A stretch of 64,000 nt of DNA. Origin: Xylanimonas cellulosilytica DSM 15894 (GTDB lineage Bacteria; Actinomycetota; Actinomycetes; Actinomycetales; Cellulomonadaceae). Below the pieces are notes generated by a model that did no database searches, was not told where the DNA came from, and was given only the letters and a program-made list of their open reading frames with translations. The translations under genes were made by a program, and so were the position numbers. The stretch is taken from the NCBI RefSeq assembly GCF_000024965.1, contig NC_013530.1:2294001-2358000 (forward strand). Direction: 5' to 3'. Each line of letters opens with the position of its first letter. Within the stretch, counting starts at the first letter, position 1. Below are positions 8,058 through 14,344 of this stretch, one piece after another.

Positions 8058-8580
8058 CCTTGACGACTGCTCGCAGCGCGGGGACACGCGGCACGTCGAC
8101 CTGGTAGTCGGTCGTCCCGGTGACCTCGACGGCATCTGCGTCGAGCTGCCTCAGGAGCGGTGCGATGCCGACTGCTCGCGATGCCGGGAGGTACCCAACG
8201 TGCCGCTGTCCGGAGTAGACGGCGACGGCGTGCGGGTCGACCGGGTTGTCGGGTTCTGGCACCAGGAGGTACCGCCTCGCGCCGAACCGCAGGATCTCGG
8301 CCCTCATCAGGCAGTGCTCGACCCCGGCGATCGTCAAGCGGCCCGCCTCGAGTGCGGTCAGGTCGCGGACCCTCAGTCCTGTGGTGTCGAGCGTCGTTCG
8401 GGTTACGCCGGAGCGTCCCACCATCGACGCGACGGCCTCACGGATCGCTGCCGCAGAGTGCCCGGTTCGCTCGGACCACAGAGTGACCTCGCTGTCGGGC
8501 ACGTCGGCGCCGTAGTCGTAGACGAGGTGGTCGGCGACGCGGATCAGCGCCACGCCGTCGTAGAACCCTCTGGTGCTCAT
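8035..8580 (-). CDS. HIRAN-domain protein
   Basis: A 181-residue cytoplasmic protein. Its C-terminal half has the HIRAN pattern: RAEILRFGARRYLLVPEPDNP, then VDPHAVAVYSGQRHVGYLPASRA, i.e. the E-x-x-N-x-x-D-x-x-A-V-x-V and G-x-L-P elements of the fold. HIRAN domains bind 3' DNA ends in SNF2/HLTF helicases and also occur alone in bacteria, where the role is undefined. The N-terminal half (residues 1-95) is unassigned. The ATG at 8580 has a purine-rich gaggga upstream. It lies in the element at the fabF end, consistent with mobile-element cargo. Confidence 0.7.
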   Translation of the reverse strand: MSTRGFYDGVALIRVADHLVYDYGADVPDSEVTLWSERTGHSAAAIREAVASMVGRSGVTRTTLDTTGLRVRDLTALEAGRLTIAGVEHCLMRAEILRFGARRYLLVPEPDNPVDPHAVAVYSGQRHVGYLPASRAVGIAPLLRQLDADAVEVTGTTDYQVDVPRVPALRAVVKDGRAARG

Positions 8581-8679
8581 CGCTCGTGCTCCCTCGGCCG
8601 CAGGCTCGGACTTGCGCGCCAAGATCGCACGGCGGTGGGCTCCCGCGCCCAGGTGTGGCGCTACGGGAAGCGCCCGGTG

Positions 8680-8693
8680 GCGGCTACATGTTT
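8680..8693 (-). repeat. Right 14-bp inverted repeat of the fabF element
   Basis: gcggctacatgttt, the exact complement of 6511-6524. Confidence 0.8.
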
Positions 8694-8703
8694 TCCCACG
8701 CTC

Positions 8704-8717
8704 GTGGTCACGAACGC
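8704..8717 (+). repeat. Right 14-bp direct repeat
   Basis: gtggtcacgaacgc again; with flanking bases it reads CTC GTG GTC ACG AAC GCC TGA (LVVTNA-stop), the likely original end of fabF. Confidence 0.75.
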
Positions 8718-8730
8718 CTGACCAGGCATG

Positions 8731-8768
8731 ACGACGCCCTGTCCCTCCGCGGAGAGACAGGGCGTCGT
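8731..8768. terminator. Intrinsic terminator, probably the original fabF terminator
   Basis: A perfect 13-bp stem (acgacgccctgtc with gacagggcgtcgt) around a 12-base insert that is itself palindromic (ctccgcggag). It sits 10 bases after the second VVTNA-stop and also just past the end of the DUF3145 gene, so it can serve both strands. Confidence 0.85.
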
Positions 8769-8792
8769 CGTACCCAGGATGTGGTGGGCCGG

Positions 8793-9293
8793 TTACCCGA
8801 CCCGGTGCAGCCAGCGCACCGGGGCGCCGGCCCCGGCGTAGCGGAACGGCTCGAGCTCGTCGTCCCAGGCGGTGCCGAGGGCGAGGTCGAGGGCGTCCTG
8901 CATGGCCCGCGGGTCGTGCGCGAGGTCGAGCGCGGAACGCACCCGGTCCTCGGGCACGACGACGTTGCCGTGCACGTCGGTCATGGCATGGAAGATGCCG
9001 AGGTCGGGGGTGTGCGACCAGCGGGCGCCGTCGGCACCGTGGCTCGCCTCCTCCGTGACCTCGTAGCGCAGGTGGTCCCACCCGCGCAGCGCGGACGCGA
9101 GGGTCGCGCCGGTGCCCTGCAGGCCCTGCCACGACAGCTCGGCGCGGTGCAGGCCGCGCGCGGCGGGCTGCACCGTCCAGTCGAACGACACGCGCACACC
9201 CAGCACGTTGCCCGCCGCCCACTCCACGTGGGGGCACAGGGCACGGGGTGCTGAGTGCACGAAAAGAACACCACGTGTGATGGCGCCTGACAT
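8793..9293 (-). CDS. DUF3145 family protein
   Basis: A 166-residue soluble protein of an actinobacterial family of unknown function. Recognisable features are the N-terminal segment GVLFVHSAPRALCPHVEWA, the central WSHTPDLGIFHAMTDVHGN and the C-terminal LDLALGTAWDDELEPFRYAG. Members are usually found next to the fab locus, as here once the fabF element is discounted. The ATG at 9293 has a gaggaa ribosome binding site. No catalytic residues can be assigned. Confidence 0.85.
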   Translation of the reverse strand: MSGAITRGVLFVHSAPRALCPHVEWAAGNVLGVRVSFDWTVQPAARGLHRAELSWQGLQGTGATLASALRGWDHLRYEVTEEASHGADGARWSHTPDLGIFHAMTDVHGNVVVPEDRVRSALDLAHDPRAMQDALDLALGTAWDDELEPFRYAGAGAPVRWLHRVG

Positions 9294-9445
9294 AGTTCCT
9301 CCCTGGGTCGAGGTCCGTCTTCCCCTACGTCCTCGATCAGGTGAGCCTGCGTCGGCGTGTCACCAGCGGTGATGCGTGTACCTGCGCCATCATGCACGAC
9401 GCCGCGAGACTGCGCGAGAGCAGCGGCGCTGCGCAGACCGACGAA

Positions 9446-9931
9446 TCAGAGCCGCTCGCGCAGCTCCCGCATAGCCCGGACGCGCACGCTGCGCTCCAGC
9501 CGGTCCAGGTAGAGCTTGCCGTCCAGGTGGTCGCACTCGTGCTGCAGGCAGCGAGCCATCAGCCCGGCCCCCTCGACGACGACGGGGTTGCCGTCCAGGT
9601 CGATGCCCTCCACGCGGGCGTACGCGGCCCGCGTCGTCGGGTACCAGAGACCGGGGACGGACAGGCAGCCCTCGTCACCGTCCTGCAGCTCGTCACCGAG
9701 GGCGACGATCCGCGGGTTGAGGACGTAGCCGACCTCGTCGTCGATGTTCCACGAGAAGGCGCGCAGGTTCACGCCGATCTGGTTCGCCGCGAGGCCGGCA
9801 CGACCCTCGGCGTCGACGGTCTCGAGCAGGTCGGCCACCAGGGAGCGGACGCGGTCGTCGATCGTGGTGATCTCGTCGCACGGGGTGCGCAGCACAGGGT
9901 CGGGAATCACACGGATCTCTCGCATCGCCAT
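9446..9931 (-). CDS. def: Peptide deformylase
   Basis: A 161-residue metalloenzyme that removes the N-formyl group from new proteins. The three family motifs are present: AGLAANQIG (about residues 45-53), DEGCLS with metal ligand Cys89, and QHECDH with ligands His131 and His135 and catalytic Glu132. The first Gly of motif I is Ala, as in some actinobacterial forms. ATG 9931 is favoured because AAGAAT lies 7 nt upstream; ATG 9940 and 9925 are alternatives. Confidence 0.95.
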   Translation of the reverse strand: MAMREIRVIPDPVLRTPCDEITTIDDRVRSLVADLLETVDAEGRAGLAANQIGVNLRAFSWNIDDEVGYVLNPRIVALGDELQDGDEGCLSVPGLWYPTTRAAYARVEGIDLDGNPVVVEGAGLMARCLQHECDHLDGKLYLDRLERSVRVRAMRELRERL

Positions 9932-10038
9932 GCCCGGCATTCTTCCACGCCGCCCTGGTGGTGGGCCGTCTTCAGTCACGTGAGCGGCGCCTCGCGGGGG
10001 CGCTCGGGTAGGCTCGCGGCGCGCTGTCTGCCCCGGTC

Positions 10039-10125
10039 GTGGATCACGACGAACTGCAGCGCCGCATCCGTCAGGCGCTGGAGAACGCGAGCCTGCCCGT
10101 CGTGTACGACCCCGCCACCGAATGA
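10039..10125 (+). CDS. Small ORF, 28 residues, uncertain
   Basis: GTG 10039 opens a short frame with strong codon bias ending [10 protein letters not shown]. Upstream, cgggtaggctcgcggcgcg (10005-10023) matches 18 of 19 bases of the promoter region of the tRNA gene at 10871. It may be a real small protein, or the 3' end of a lost gene. No ribosome binding site is visible. Confidence 0.25.
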   Translation: MDHDELQRRIRQALENASLPVVYDPATE

Positions 10126-10202
10126 CGATCATGAACCAGTTGGGTGAACGGATCGGCGCTTCCTCTTGACGGGTCCGTACTCACGGAACAGGGTTCAGCA
10201 AC

Positions 10203-10484
10203 ATGGAGTTCGATGAAGCGTTCGACACGGCGAGCCGCATCCGCGACGCCTCCGTGCCGCTGCTGCGCGAACTCGGGTGGACTCTGTCCGACGTCGACCT
10301 TGGGAACGACCCCGATTACGTCGTCGACGTGACCTTGCAGGCGTACGTCAAGACCGGCACCCCGCTCCCAGCCGAGGCTGGAGCAGATGCGGCGACCTAC
10401 GCTGAGGGGGTCGAGGACGCGGGGCTCTGCGCGAGGATGCTGGGCTCCATCACCCACCTGACGAGCGGCAAGGGCGCCGGCTGA
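10203..10484 (+). CDS. Hypothetical protein
   Basis: A 93-residue acidic soluble protein beginning MEFDEAFDTASRIRDAS; no motif or family recognised. The segment LLRELGWTLSDVDLG suggests helix-strand alternation. TTGACG at 10166 could be a -35 element, but no clear -10 follows. The third-position bias is modest, so it may be recently acquired. A long stem-loop after the stop supports a separate transcription unit. Confidence 0.45.
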   Translation: MEFDEAFDTASRIRDASVPLLRELGWTLSDVDLGNDPDYVVDVTLQAYVKTGTPLPAEAGADAATYAEGVEDAGLCARMLGSITHLTSGKGAG

Positions 10485-10509
10485 GAGCGGTGCGGCCCGA
10501 GAATGCGAA

Positions 10510-10553
10510 GCGAGGCGGCTGGGCTGTGCGTGTGCACTGCCGGACCGCCTCGC
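10510..10553 (+). terminator. Stem-loop after the hypothetical gene
   Basis: A perfect 9-bp stem, gcgaggcgg (10510-10518) with ccgcctcgc (10545-10553), with a 26-base loop; it starts 25 bases after the stop. Confidence 0.5.
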
Positions 10554-10572
10554 AGTTCAATGCTACCGCGGC

Positions 10573-10788
10573 GTGGCGGCCCTAGCCGGGCAGATCGTCC
10601 GCAAGCTGGGTGAACGCCTCGTGGAACGCGGGCTCGCCACGGTCCAGGGCCGGGCCCATGAAGGGGCGATGCGCCTCGGACACAAGGATCCGTCCATCAC
10701 GCACAACATCGACGCCGGCATCATCCCGCAGGACGACGGCGAGGCCGCCGACGTGTACGGCTGGCTCGTGCACCGGACGAACGCGTGA
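10573..10788 (+). CDS. Doubtful small ORF
   Basis: GTG 10573 gives 71 residues with about 89 percent G/C third positions. The opposite strand (10582-10794) also gives 70 residues with about 74 percent. Neither translation is recognised, and there is no ribosome binding site on either strand. At most one is real; the plus frame is slightly favoured by codon use. Confidence 0.25.
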   Translation: MAALAGQIVRKLGERLVERGLATVQGRAHEGAMRLGHKDPSITHNIDAGIIPQDDGEAADVYGWLVHRTNA

Positions 10789-10870
10789 ACGCACGTCCCA
10801 GGCCCGCGGCGCTTCGCGCAGTCGCCAGGACCGGCGGGAACTCGCCCGTGTTCGGGTAGGCTCGCCGCGC

Positions 10871-10944
10871 GCCCCGTTAGCTCAGCTGGTCAGAGCAGGA
10901 GACTCATAATCTCTCGGTCGCGGGTTCAAGTCCTGCACGGGGCA
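10871..10944 (+). tRNA. tRNA with CAT anticodon, probably tRNA-Ile2
   Basis: A complete cloverleaf: acceptor gccccgt with acggggc, D-arm agctcagctggtcagagc, anticodon loop ctcataa (CAT), T-arm cgggttcaagtcctg, discriminator A; only CC of CCA is encoded. The anticodon stem-loop ggagactcataatctctcggtcgc resembles the isoleucine tRNA read after lysidine modification (E. coli ileX has gcgactcataatcgcttggtcgc) more than elongator Met. TAGGCT at 10857-10862 is a likely -10. Confidence 0.9.
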
Positions 10945-10982
10945 CCGCTCGTCGCGGTGGCCTCCCCCGCTACGGTGACGCC

Positions 10983-11492
10983 ATGTGGTCACGACGCCCT
11001 CGCCTGCCCGACGACGTCCGCGAGCGCCTGGGGATCGGCCCCGCCGAGCGGACCCTCGCCGCAGGAGAGCTGAAGGACGGCGGGTGGGCGGTCGCCGTCC
11101 CGGCCTCGTTGCTGGTCGCTCGCGCGGAGGATCCCGTGCTGAGCCGCCCGTGGTCCGACGTCGATCGCGCCTCCTTCGACCCCCGGCACGGCATCGTGAC
11201 GGTCACCTGGGTTGACGGCGCCCCACCACTGCGGCTGCGCGCCGTCGATCCGGCGAGGTCGCGCCTGCCGCAGGTGGTGCGCGAACGAGTCGAGTGGTCC
11301 GTGGTGCTGGGCCAGGAGGTGCCGCTCCCCGGGGGCCGCTCCGCGCGTGTGGCCGTCCGTCGCTCGCTCGACGGGACCATGTTCTCCCAGGTGCTCGCCG
11401 GCCCCGGCGTGGACCTCGACGACCCCACGGTCGCGCCCCTCGTCGACGCCGCCGAACAACAGGCCCGCGCCCAGGTGGGGTTGCCGGAGTGA
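10983..11492 (+). CDS. Conserved hypothetical protein between tRNA genes
   Basis: A 169-residue soluble protein, probably beta-rich, with segments GWAVAVPASLLVAR, FDPRHGIVTVTWVDG and GQEVPLPGGRSARVAVRRS. It has no membrane segments or catalytic motifs that I recognise. The ATG at 10983 lies 6 nt after TACGGT (10971-10976), suggesting leaderless transcription. It lies between two tRNA genes in the same direction. Confidence 0.7.
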   Translation: MWSRRPRLPDDVRERLGIGPAERTLAAGELKDGGWAVAVPASLLVARAEDPVLSRPWSDVDRASFDPRHGIVTVTWVDGAPPLRLRAVDPARSRLPQVVRERVEWSVVLGQEVPLPGGRSARVAVRRSLDGTMFSQVLAGPGVDLDDPTVAPLVDAAEQQARAQVGLPE

Positions 11493-11581
11493 GGCGTGAC
11501 GCGTCCCGATCCATCGGTTTCGGAGCACCCCGGATCGCCTGGTAGTGTTCTCCACGGCTTCGGCAACGAGGCCGCCAACGA

Positions 11582-11657
<76 letters not shown>

Positions 11658-11660
11658 GCA

Positions 11661-11691
11661 GGCCCGGAATCTCAACGATTCCGGGCCTCTT
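11661..11691 (+). terminator. Intrinsic terminator of tRNA-Asn
   Basis: A 10-bp perfect stem ggcccggaat / attccgggcc (11661-11670 with 11678-11687), followed by tctt. Confidence 0.9.
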
Positions 11692-11870
11692 GCATTCACC
11701 ACGTGCGAGCCCTGCTCGACGGTCTGCTCCAGACCATGCTCCGGGACGAAGCCCTGGCGTCTGCGCGCCTGTGACGTGCCGTGCGGTCAGTCCGGCGGCC
11801 GGATCAGGAGTCGGCGTGAGGACGCCAACCCGAGTCGCTCGTACACGGGGTGTGCGTGCTCGGACGGTCC

Positions 11871-12287
11871 TCACGCGACCGCTGTCAGCGGGTCGATCGG
11901 GCTCCGTTGCGAGCCGTCGGCCGTCTGGACTCGGAGCCCTTCGCGCACCCAGTACTCGTAGCCGCCGATCATCTCCTTGACGTCGTAGCCGAGCCTGGCG
12001 AACCGGAGTGCGCCGTGGGTCGAGCCGTTGCAGCCCGGGCCCCAGCAGTAGACCACCACGGGCAGGTCGATCGGCACCTCGGCCGCGGCCCGGTCAGCGA
12101 TGTCGTCCAGCGGGATGTGCAGTGCTCCCGGGACGTGGCCCTGGGCGTAGCCCTCGGCGCTGCGGACGTCGACGACGGTGAGCCGCACCCCCGCCGCGCG
12201 GTCGGCCACGACGTCGGACGGGTCGGTCTCGAAGGTGAGCTTGCTGGCGAAGTGTGCGACGCGATCTGCGCTGTCTGTGCTGGTCAT
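11871..12287 (-). CDS. Rhodanese-like sulfurtransferase domain protein
   Basis: A single-domain, 138-residue rhodanese. It has the LTVVDVRSAEGYAQGHVPGA entry region (residues 36-55) and a Cys81-containing active loop CWGPGCNGST with a second Cys86. The loop resembles the CxxGPGCNG type of single-domain rhodaneses that act in sulfur or thiol transfer; the physiological partner is unknown. The start has AAGAAT 6 nt upstream, indicating leaderless transcription. It is divergent from an Lrp-family gene across 92 bp, so that regulator probably controls it. Confidence 0.88.
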   Translation of the reverse strand: MTSTDSADRVAHFASKLTFETDPSDVVADRAAGVRLTVVDVRSAEGYAQGHVPGALHIPLDDIADRAAAEVPIDLPVVVYCWGPGCNGSTHGALRFARLGYDVKEMIGGYEYWVREGLRVQTADGSQRSPIDPLTAVA

Positions 12288-12357
12288 GCGGCAATTCTTT
12301 CCGGCGAACGCGCCCTGATCCAGGGCCGGATCGCGGGAGTCGGGGGCATCCGCCGCG

Positions 12358-12373
12358 ATTCTGTCTGCAGAAT
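12358..12373. promoter_or_regulatory. Lrp-type operator overlapping the lrp -10
   Basis: attctg-tctg-cagaat is a perfect 6-bp inverted repeat with a 4-base spacer. Its right arm CAGAAT lies 6 nt before the GTG of the regulator, so it may be both -10 and autoregulatory site. It is 71 bp from the rhodanese start. Confidence 0.55.
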
Positions 12374-12379
12374 GCCTCT

Positions 12380-12853
12380 GTGACCGTCAATCTCGTCAAT
12401 GCCCTCGACAAGGTCGACACGGCCATCCTGCGCGCCCTCCAGGCCGACGGACGGCAGAGCATCGCCGACCTCGCGCGCACCGTCCACATGAGTCACAGCG
12501 CCACGGCCGAGCGCGTGCGACGCCTGGAAGAGTCGGGCGTCATCACCGGCTACGGCGCCCAGGTGGACGCCGAGCGCCTCGGGTACCCGATCCTCGCGTT
12601 CCTCCGGTTGCGGTATCCGAGCAGCGTCTACGACCCCCTGCACAAGCTCCTCGCGGACACCCCTGAGGTCGTCGAGGCGCACCACGTCACCGGCGACGAC
12701 TGCTTCGTCATGAAGGTCGTGGCCACGAGCATGAAGCATCTCGAGCAGACCACGGGGCGGATCGGACAGCTCGGCAGCGTCACGACGAGCATCGTCTACT
12801 CGTCGGCCGTGCCGCCACGCCCGCTGCTTCCGGTGCCGTCGACGACGGGGTGA
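12380..12853 (+). CDS. Lrp/AsnC-family transcriptional regulator
   Basis: A 157-residue one-ligand-domain regulator. Residues 8-65 form the AsnC helix-turn-helix (LDKVDTAILRALQADGRQSI, then MSHSATAERVRRLEESGVI), and residues 75-145 the RAM ligand/oligomer domain (TPEVVEAHHVTGDDCFVMKV). The family senses amino acids and often controls a divergent neighbour, here the rhodanese gene. GTG 12380 is chosen because it starts just before the HTH and has the -10/operator spacing; the frame is open farther upstream over the divergent promoter. Confidence 0.9.
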   Translation: MTVNLVNALDKVDTAILRALQADGRQSIADLARTVHMSHSATAERVRRLEESGVITGYGAQVDAERLGYPILAFLRLRYPSSVYDPLHKLLADTPEVVEAHHVTGDDCFVMKVVATSMKHLEQTTGRIGQLGSVTTSIVYSSAVPPRPLLPVPSTTG

Positions 12854-12863
12854 CCCCCAGTGC

Positions 12864-14240
12864 TCAGCCCGCGGGCGGCACGTTGTGGTTGCCGCGGAAC
12901 ACGTTGTCGGGGTCGTACACCGCCTTGACCGCCGCCAGCCGGTCCCACGTCGCGCCCGGGTACGCGCGACGAGACTCCTCCTCGCCCACGGTTCCGAGGA
13001 AGTTGGCGTAGGCGGGCCCGCCGAGCCCGAGCGTCGATGCCAGAGTGTCCGACCACGCCTCGACCGCCGACGCCGCAGGTTCGGGCGCCATCGCCGTCGT
13101 CGCCACGACGAGGTCGTGAGCTCGGTGCGCGAACGCGGTGGCGTCGGCCGGTACGCGCGCGATCGCGCCGCCCAGGGGCCGCACCCCGACGACGGAGACC
13201 GCGGCCGGTGAACCGGCGAGCCCGTCCAGGACGCGCTGCGCCCACACCTCGTCGACCGCCGACTCCTGGAGGAACCCGGTGCGTCCGGACGCGCGCATCG
13301 GCGGGCCGCTCGGCCCGCCCTCGAAGAGGGCCGGGTACGGCTGGGGCCCGAGGGTGTCGACGTAGGCCGGGCCGAGAGCCCGCAACGGCGCCACCGCGGC
13401 ATCGCCGTCGACGACGTCCCCGGACCAGGCGATCTCGAGCATCAGCACCTGCTTGCCGTGGATGGTCTCGGGCAGGAACGGCAGCGGCGGCGCTACCAGT
13501 GCGTTGACCATGACGGTGAGCTCCTCCGGAGCCTGATGCGCGACGGCGACCACGTCCGCGAGGGCACGTGCCGTGAGCGGCACGATGAGGACACCGCCGT
13601 ACACCGGGCCCTGCGGGACGAGCCGCAGGTGCAGCCGCGTGACGACGCCGAAGTTGCCCCCACCGCCGCGCAGCGCCCAGAAGAGGTCGGGTTCGTCGTC
13701 GGGGCTCGCGTGGACCTGCCGCCCGTCGGCGAGGACGACGTCGGCGGCGAGGAGGTTGTCGAGCGTGAGCCCGTCGCGGCGCGAGAGGTACCCGAGGCCG
13801 CCGCCGAGCGTCAGCCCGGCCACCCCGACGCCGCCCGTGTCACCGAACCCGGTGGCGAGGCCCAGCTCGCCGGCAGCCGCGGTGTACGCCCCCGCCGTCG
13901 TGCCCCCGCCGGCCCGCCCGACCCACGCCGCGGCGTCGAGATCGACGTCGGCGAGAAGCCGCAGGTCGAGGACGAGCCCGTCCTCGACCCAGCCGAACCG
14001 GCCGAAGCTGTGCCCGCCGTTGCGCACCGCGATCGGCAGCCCCGCGTCGCGGGCGACGGTGACCGCGAGCGCGACGTCGTCGGCGTCACGCGGCCGCACG
14101 ACGAGCGCGGGCGGCGCCTGAGGTCCGTCGATGACGAGGGCGGCCGTGGGTGCGAACCGTTCATCGTCCGGGGTGAGCACCCGCTCGCCCAGCCGGGCGC
14201 GGAGCGAGTCGGTGGCAGCGGAGATCTGGGTCGTGGTCAT
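12864..14240 (-). CDS. FAD-linked oxidoreductase, PCMH/BBE (berberine-bridge) type
   Basis: A 458-residue soluble oxidase. The N-terminal PCMH FAD domain has the RNGGHSF motif with His77, the residue that binds FAD covalently in this family. GGGLGYLSRRDGLTLDNL and WALRGGGGNFGVVT follow in order. The BBE signature YDPDNVFRGNHN is at the C-terminus. Members oxidise sugars, alkaloids, polyketides or aminoglycoside-like compounds; the substrate cannot be told. The start at MTTTQ (14240) is chosen over a longer frame that enters the divergent gene's promoter. It is divergent from an MFS exporter, suggesting linked modification and export or detoxification. The end lies 10 bp from the convergent Lrp gene. 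Confidence 0.88.
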   Translation of the reverse strand: MTTTQISAATDSLRARLGERVLTPDDERFAPTAALVIDGPQAPPALVVRPRDADDVALAVTVARDAGLPIAVRNGGHSFGRFGWVEDGLVLDLRLLADVDLDAAAWVGRAGGGTTAGAYTAAAGELGLATGFGDTGGVGVAGLTLGGGLGYLSRRDGLTLDNLLAADVVLADGRQVHASPDDEPDLFWALRGGGGNFGVVTRLHLRLVPQGPVYGGVLIVPLTARALADVVAVAHQAPEELTVMVNALVAPPLPFLPETIHGKQVLMLEIAWSGDVVDGDAAVAPLRALGPAYVDTLGPQPYPALFEGGPSGPPMRASGRTGFLQESAVDEVWAQRVLDGLAGSPAAVSVVGVRPLGGAIARVPADATAFAHRAHDLVVATTAMAPEPAASAVEAWSDTLASTLGLGGPAYANFLGTVGEEESRRAYPGATWDRLAAVKAVYDPDNVFRGNHNVPPAG

Positions 14241-14344
14241 GCCTACGATTCGACGCACCGCACGCGCTGCTGTCCAGCCGAATATCACGAGCAGGTCACG
14301 GACCCGCGGGAATAGTCGACCGTCGCCCCGGGCTTGCATCCTGA

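Larger units (their letters stand above)
6493..8717. mobile_element. Putative integrated element at the 3' end of fabF
   Basis: The 14 bases gtggtcacgaacgc occur at 6493-6506 (end of fabF) and again at 8704-8717, where they still encode the fabF C-terminus VVTNA before a stop. Just inside these direct repeats lies a perfect 14-bp inverted repeat, aaacatgtagccgc at 6511-6524 and its complement at 8680-8693. The 2.2 kb between holds a truncated gene, a two-repeat membrane protein, a possible integrase tail and a HIRAN protein. A hairpin suitable as the native fabF terminator lies only after the second repeat. The pattern fits site-specific integration into a gene 3' end, with loss of a functional integrase. 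Confidence 0.65.

Noticed and set aside
10582-10794. Minus-strand 70-residue frame opposite 10573-10788
   Set aside because: Codon bias is weaker than on the plus strand and no motif or ribosome binding site is seen; unresolved rather than excluded.
10871-10944. Calling the CAT tRNA elongator or initiator Met
   Set aside because: The anticodon arm and variable region match the lysidine-type Ile2 pattern better; there is no initiator-type run of three G-C pairs in the anticodon stem.
11795-11860. Minus-strand text HPVYERLGL, like the end of a GNAT acetyltransferase
   Set aside because: Only about 12 residues fit, the rest does not, and there is no gene body; at most a remnant.
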